In this document: one piece after another, positions 23,666-27,162 of the stretch
Layout: the number at the start of each line of letters is the position of its first letter
How positions within the stretch are numbered: position 1 is the first letter of the stretch
Source of the DNA: Smithella sp. ME-1
GTDB taxonomy: Bacteria > Desulfobacterota > Syntrophia > Syntrophales > Smithellaceae
Assembly: GCA_000495415.1 (NCBI GenBank)
Contig: AWGX01000223.1
Span: 1 to 27,162 of the forward strand
Direction: 5' to 3'
DNA length: 27,162 nucleotides
Program-made: the position numbers and the translations under genes
Notes under the pieces: model-generated
The model's input: only the letters and a program-made list of their open reading frames with translations
What the model was told of the DNA's origin: nothing
Databases searched by the model: none

Positions 23666-23779
23666 ATTCGTGTTCTCCTTTATTTTTATGATTTTAATTT
23701 TGTATCAAATGATGATCATTCATACGGTTATTTCCCCCTGTGGATTTAACTTTTTGATTGAAAATTACTGCAATAGATT

Positions 23780-23831
23780 AATGAAAACAATACTGATTAA
23801 TTGTAAGGGAAATGGTAGGCGATGCCTACCA
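23780..23831 (-). promoter_or_regulatory. Palindromic activator-type promoter of wrbA (copy B)
   Basis: The palindrome TGGTAGGC-GAT-GCCTACCA (23813-23831) is centred at 23822. On the minus strand a TATTGT box (23792-23787) starts 30 bp from the centre, matching copies A and C. The predicted start is near 23780. The match to copy A is about 47 of 52 positions and includes the GATTAATTGTAAGGG block between palindrome and -10 box. Confidence 0.55.
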
Positions 23832-23888
23832 CTGCTCTAAGAGAAAAAAATACATTTAAAGAAATTACAATTTGCTCGGAGTCGCTTG

Positions 23889-24380
23889 CTACTTGCGCAA
23901 CTTCTTTCTGAATTGTTCCGTCAGTGCAGGAACAACCAGGAACAAATCTCCCACTTTTATTTTGCCACCAACCAGCACTTTTGCGAATATTCCCTCTCTG
24001 GGCATAACACAATCTCCGACTGTATAAAAAATATTACACCTATTGTGGCATTCTTTGCCGATTTGAGTGACCTCCAGCAGGACGTTAGACCCGACTTTTA
24101 ACCGTGTGCCAATGGGAAGAGAGGGCAAATCAATGCCCTCTGTAGTAAGATTTTCCGCGAAATCGCCATAATTCACATCGAGCCCTTTAGCTCTGATTTT
24201 TTCTATACTTTCTTTGGCCAGGAGACTAATCTGTCTGATGATATCGGCTTGGGCGTGGGCGTCATTTTCGAGACCCAAGTTTTCCAAAAACAGACCGCAG
24301 TAGATATTATTCTTTTTTTCTCCCTTTTTCTGAGAAATATTAACAGCCAGAATTTTCCCGCATTTTTTTTCTATTTTCAT
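23889..24380 (-). CDS. Small MOSC-domain protein with an EtfA-like tail
   Basis: A 163-aa stand-alone MOSC domain. The family is related to the molybdenum cofactor sulfurase C-terminus and is linked to sulfur or molybdenum-cofactor handling. ENDAHAQA, DFAENLTTEGIDL, LPIGTRLKVG and the conserved Cys segment IGKECHNRCNIF, then GIFAKVLVGGKIKVGD fit the family. A normal MOSC protein ends soon after this point. Here the last residues read GDLFLVVPALTEQFRKKLRK, matching the end of EtfA in this window at 16 of 21 positions. The start ATG at 24380 has no strong ribosome binding site. Confidence 0.85.
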   Translation of the reverse strand: MKIEKKCGKILAVNISQKKGEKKNNIYCGLFLENLGLENDAHAQADIIRQISLLAKESIEKIRAKGLDVNYGDFAENLTTEGIDLPSLPIGTRLKVGSNVLLEVTQIGKECHNRCNIFYTVGDCVMPREGIFAKVLVGGKIKVGDLFLVVPALTEQFRKKLRK

Positions 24381-24437
24381 TATTTGTTCTATTTTTCGCT
24401 CATATCTTACTTTGCTTAAAAATTTCTTTATAACAGC

Positions 24438-25043
24438 TTACCATTTCGAATTATTCGTCAAAACAAAGATGGCGTTCAACGCGAGCAGGTTCGGCAAAAA
24501 CCGCACAATGGTTTTTTCCCCGAGATAATGAGCTTCCACTATCCGAATGTTTTTTCTTGCGCAGAAATCTCTAAAATCAATAACACTTAAAAAACGTACA
24601 TTAGGTGTATCAAACCAGAGATAGGGTAATGATTTTGTAACAGGAGATTTCCCCTGAAAAAAAAGCATAATGCGCGATTTGAAATGAGCAAAATTAGGAA
24701 ATCCAATAATGACTTTTCTACCGATACGCAACGACTCACCAATAACGCAGTCTACTTTTTTTACCTCCTGCATACTTTGATTCAAAATAACGTAATCAAA
24801 GGAATCATCGGGATATTCCTTCAGGCTTTTTTCAATATCGTCGTGAAAAACACTCAAACCCTTTTTTACACATTCCTGAATGGCCTTATCATCCAATTCG
24901 ATTCCCTGTGCCCGTATATTTTTATCCCGGACAAGCGGATACAGAAGGTCGCCTTCACCGCATCCCAGATCCAAAACTCGTGAATTCTGTTCTATAATCG
25001 AATAAATTATCCGATGATCAAGATGAATTTTTTCAGATTCCAT
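24438..25043 (-). CDS. metW: Methionine biosynthesis protein MetW
   Basis: A 201-aa SAM-dependent methyltransferase-fold protein of the MetW family, which partners MetX in homoserine acylation in many proteobacteria. It has the SAM motif VLDLGCGEGDLL, the MetW-typical QGIELDDKAIQECVKKGLSV and DYVILNQSMQEV, then GFPNFAHFKSR and LPYLWFDTPNVRFLSVIDF. Its start overlaps the end of metX by 11 bases, so the two are coupled. Confidence 0.93.
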   Translation of the reverse strand: MESEKIHLDHRIIYSIIEQNSRVLDLGCGEGDLLYPLVRDKNIRAQGIELDDKAIQECVKKGLSVFHDDIEKSLKEYPDDSFDYVILNQSMQEVKKVDCVIGESLRIGRKVIIGFPNFAHFKSRIMLFFQGKSPVTKSLPYLWFDTPNVRFLSVIDFRDFCARKNIRIVEAHYLGEKTIVRFLPNLLALNAIFVLTNNSKW

Positions 25044-26214
25044 TTCTGCCTGCCACCATATATCCGTTAAAAGTTTTATCCAAAAAATGTTTTATTAAAG
25101 TTGTTTGTTCTTTTACTTCCACCAAAAAAGCGTCGTGACCGTACGTAGAATTCAATTCACAGTAAGTAGCATCTGTATGTCTATTTTTTAGCAGACGTAC
25201 TATTTCCTGGGACTGATATGATGGATAAAGCCAATCCGACTTAAACGAAATAATAAGGAATCGCGTATTGACTATCTTTCTAAAAGGAATAAACTTTATC
25301 CCCGAAAGGTCAAAATAATCCATCGCTTTGGTAATATAAAGATAAGAATTGGCATCAAAACGCTTTACAAAGTTCAATCCCCTGTAATGAAGGTATTTTT
25401 CTACTTCGAAATCAGGATCAAATCCGAAACTAAAACGATCACTTTTTAACCGCCGGGAAAATTTCTCTTCCATGGATTTATCACTCATAAAAGTGATATG
25501 ACCGATCATACGTGCTACAGACAAACCTTTTTGAGGTTGTCCGCTCGCATAGTAATCGCCATCATACCAGGAAGGATCAGCCATGATAGATTGTCTAACA
25601 ACTTCATTGAAGGCAATCTGCTGTGGAGAGTGTTTCAAGGTTGAAGCAATAACAATAACAGATTTTACACGATCCGAATAAGAGGCCACCCATTGAAGAG
25701 CCTGCATGCCCCCCATGGAACCGCCGGCAACACATAAAAGCTTATTAATTCCTAAATAATCTATCAGATGTCTTTGAGCATTAACCATGTCAGCGATAGT
25801 TATAAAAGGAAAATCAAGCGCATAATGTTTCTCTGTTTTCGGATTTATTGAAGACGGTCCTGTCGAACCCTTACAACCGCCGATAATATTAGAACAGATG
25901 ACGAAATAGCGATTTGTATCAAAGGCTTTTCCGGGGCCGATCATATCATTCCACCAACCTAAGCTATGATCATCAAGAGATATTCCTGCCGCGTGGGCAT
26001 CTCCGGAAAGTGCATGCAGAGCAAGAATTGCGTTTGATTTATCCGAATTCAAGCTTCCGTATGTTTCATAAGCAATGGTGATCGGTCCCAGCTTCTCTCC
26101 GCTTTCAAGATTTAGCTCTCTGCCCGATTCGGCAAAGGTGTAATACTGCGTTTCTATAACGCCTATCGATTCACTATATATTTTTTCGTTTTTAGTCTTC
26201 TTCATCTTTATCAA
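25033..26214 (-). CDS. metX: Homoserine O-acetyltransferase
   Basis: A 393-aa alpha/beta-hydrolase acyltransferase making O-acyl-L-homoserine for methionine synthesis by direct sulfhydrylation. HALSGDAHAAG, SNIIGGCKGSTGP and the nucleophile elbow GGSMGGMQ (S166) are present, and the C-terminal YGHDAFLVE carries the catalytic His. Bacterial MetX proteins may prefer acetyl- or succinyl-CoA, and this is not decided here. The start is uncertain: a TTG at 26214 has AAGGAG seven bases upstream, while an ATG three codons later (26205) is 16 bases from it. The ribosome binding site lies inside an extragenic palindromic repeat. Confidence 0.93.
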   Translation of the reverse strand: MIKMKKTKNEKIYSESIGVIETQYYTFAESGRELNLESGEKLGPITIAYETYGSLNSDKSNAILALHALSGDAHAAGISLDDHSLGWWNDMIGPGKAFDTNRYFVICSNIIGGCKGSTGPSSINPKTEKHYALDFPFITIADMVNAQRHLIDYLGINKLLCVAGGSMGGMQALQWVASYSDRVKSVIVIASTLKHSPQQIAFNEVVRQSIMADPSWYDGDYYASGQPQKGLSVARMIGHITFMSDKSMEEKFSRRLKSDRFSFGFDPDFEVEKYLHYRGLNFVKRFDANSYLYITKAMDYFDLSGIKFIPFRKIVNTRFLIISFKSDWLYPSYQSQEIVRLLKNRHTDATYCELNSTYGHDAFLVEVKEQTTLIKHFLDKTFNGYMVAGRNGI

Positions 26215-26290
26215 TCACCCTCTCCTTAATCCTCTCCCCTCAAGGGAGAGGACCCTTTCCCTCCCTTGGCGGGAGGGGTGAAAGGGGGGT
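26215..26290. repeat. Extragenic palindromic repeat element between cysK and metX
   Basis: Two GC-rich hairpins lie in tandem: CCTCTCCC-CTCAA-GGGAGAGG (26231-26251) and CCCTCCC-TTGGC-GGGAGGG (26259-26277). The second extends through CCCTTT/AAAGGG to 26253-26286 with a three-base bulge. This pyrimidine-rich/purine-rich pattern is like dispersed repeats found between genes in many bacterial genomes. Only one copy is in this window. It separates cysK from metX and could stabilise or partly terminate transcripts. Confidence 0.65.
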
Positions 26291-26312
26291 ATTTTCGTAG
26301 TAAAGGCACTTA

Positions 26313-27162
26313 CTATTTTTGAAACAGCCATGTTGATAAATACCTTTCTCCGGTATCACACAACACCGTGACAATAACTTTCCCCGCTGACTCCGGACGC
26401 TTGGCAATTTCGAGCGCGGCCCAGACATTTGCCCCCGCGGAAATCCCCACCAGAATGCCATCTTCCGCAGCCAGACGGCGTGAAACTTCACCGGCTTTTT
26501 CATGCTCGGCAAGAATAATCTCATCAATCAATGACCGATCAAGGTTACCCGGAATGAAACCGGCGCCAATGCCCTGAATTTTGTGGGGACCTGGCTTCCC
26601 GCCGGAAATAACCGGTGAATCCTTTGGTTCAACGGCAATAATTTTCACGTTCGGGTTTTTTTCTTTAAGAAATTTACCCGTGCCGCTCAACGTCCCGCCG
26701 GTGCCCACTCCTGCCACAAAAACATCCACATTACCGCCGGCATCGTTCCATATCTCGGGACCGGTGGTGCGGTAATGTATTGCCGGATTGACAGGATTAT
26801 TAAACTGCTGAGGAATGAAACTATTGGGTGTTGTCCGCGCCAGTTCCTCGGCTTTTTCCACCGCGCCTTTCATCCCTTTCGCCCCTTCCGTCAGCACCAG
26901 TTCTGCCCCTAATATCTTCAGGAGTTGCCGACGTTCGATACTCATGGTTTCCGGCATGGTTAAAATAAGTTTATAACCTTTGGCCGCAGCCACAAAAGCT
27001 AGCGCTATGCCGGTGTTGCCGCTGGTCGGTTCAATAATTACGGAACCTGGTTTCAGTTTTTCGTTTTTCTCGGCATCTTCGATCATTGCCCTTCCGATCC
27101 TGTCTTTAACGCTGGAGAGAGGATTAAAGTTCTCGCCTTTGCAGAGGATTGTCGCGTGCAAA
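26313..27162 (-). CDS. cysK: Cysteine synthase (O-acetylserine sulfhydrylase), 5' end beyond the window
   Basis: A 282-aa C-terminal part of a PLP-dependent cysteine synthase, making cysteine from O-acetylserine and sulfide. NPLSSVKDR carries the PLP lysine, [10 protein letters not shown] is the substrate loop, [15 protein letters not shown] is the phosphate loop, and [12 protein letters not shown] is near the C-terminus. The frame stays open to the window edge and about 20-25 N-terminal residues are missing, judged by the lysine's usual place near residue 41. It is on the same strand as metX and metW, suggesting a sulfur amino acid cluster. Confidence 0.93.
   Translation of the reverse strand, partial: LHATILCKGENFNPLSSVKDRIGRAMIEDAEKNEKLKPGSVIIEPTSGNTGIALAFVAAAKGYKLILTMPETMSIERRQLLKILGAELVLTEGAKGMKGAVEKAEELARTTPNSFIPQQFNNPVNPAIHYRTTGPEIWNDAGGNVDVFVAGVGTGGTLSGTGKFLKEKNPNVKIIAVEPKDSPVISGGKPGPHKIQGIGAGFIPGNLDRSLIDEIILAEHEKAGEVSRRLAAEDGILVGISAGANVWAALEIAKRPESAGKVIVTVLCDTGERYLSTWLFQK

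Overview
The window looks like a chromosomal segment of an anaerobic Desulfobacterota-type bacterium, possibly near the Syntrophales (Syntrophus/Smithella). This rests on gene content and moderate base composition, not on a marker gene. The supporting genes are an EtfA with an N-terminal two-cluster ferredoxin domain, an acyl-CoA dehydrogenase fused to a rubredoxin domain, a class A flavodiiron protein, WrbA, non-haem ferritin, universal stress proteins and PAS-rich kinases. No rRNA, tRNA, CRISPR array or intact insertion sequence was seen.

Layout. 1-2.6 kb: an FNR-type flavin reductase, then a decayed stretch holding remnants of an XRE antitoxin, a thiamine-diphosphate enzyme and an OsmC-type protein, around an intact Cys-rich 89-aa gene and an acyl-CoA thioesterase. 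2.57-4.2 kb: a 59-aa rubredoxin-like gene behind the rubredoxin-fused acyl-CoA dehydrogenase. 4.6-10.2 kb (plus strand): an old-yellow-enzyme reductase and a 1413-aa soluble kinase with an N-terminal receiver. 10.2-11.7 kb: a 3-hydroxyisobutyryl-CoA hydrolase-like enzyme and a small secreted protein with superoxide-reductase-like motifs. 11.9-15.5 kb: an operon of membrane sensor kinase, receiver-only regulator and receiver-LuxR regulator. 15.5-17 kb: two universal stress proteins and a short TauE/SafE permease. 17-20.9 kb: flavodiiron protein, DUF488 protein, EtfB and EtfA. 21-24.4 kb: small membrane proteins, ferritin, a COG4315-type secreted protein, WrbA with a 57-aa partner, and a MOSC protein. 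24.4-27.2 kb: metW, metX and a truncated cysK.

How it fits together. Acyl-CoA dehydrogenase, ETF, rubredoxin and flavodiiron protein can form an electron route from acyl-CoA oxidation to ferredoxin- and rubredoxin-linked carriers and O2 or NO reduction. Ferritin, WrbA, the Usp proteins and the flavodiiron protein suggest an oxidative or general stress theme. The strongest new observation is a promoter module present three times. It has a 17-bp palindrome of the form GGTAGG-N5-CCTACC whose centre lies exactly 30 bp upstream of a YATTGT (-10-like) box. It sits upstream of the acyl-CoA dehydrogenase/rubredoxin pair, the usp-usp-tauE set and wrbA with its small partner. The spacing is that of a class II activator site, which suggests an uncharacterised local regulon. 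Three small genes (59, 28 and 57 aa), each with a good ribosome binding site, are too short for many gene callers.
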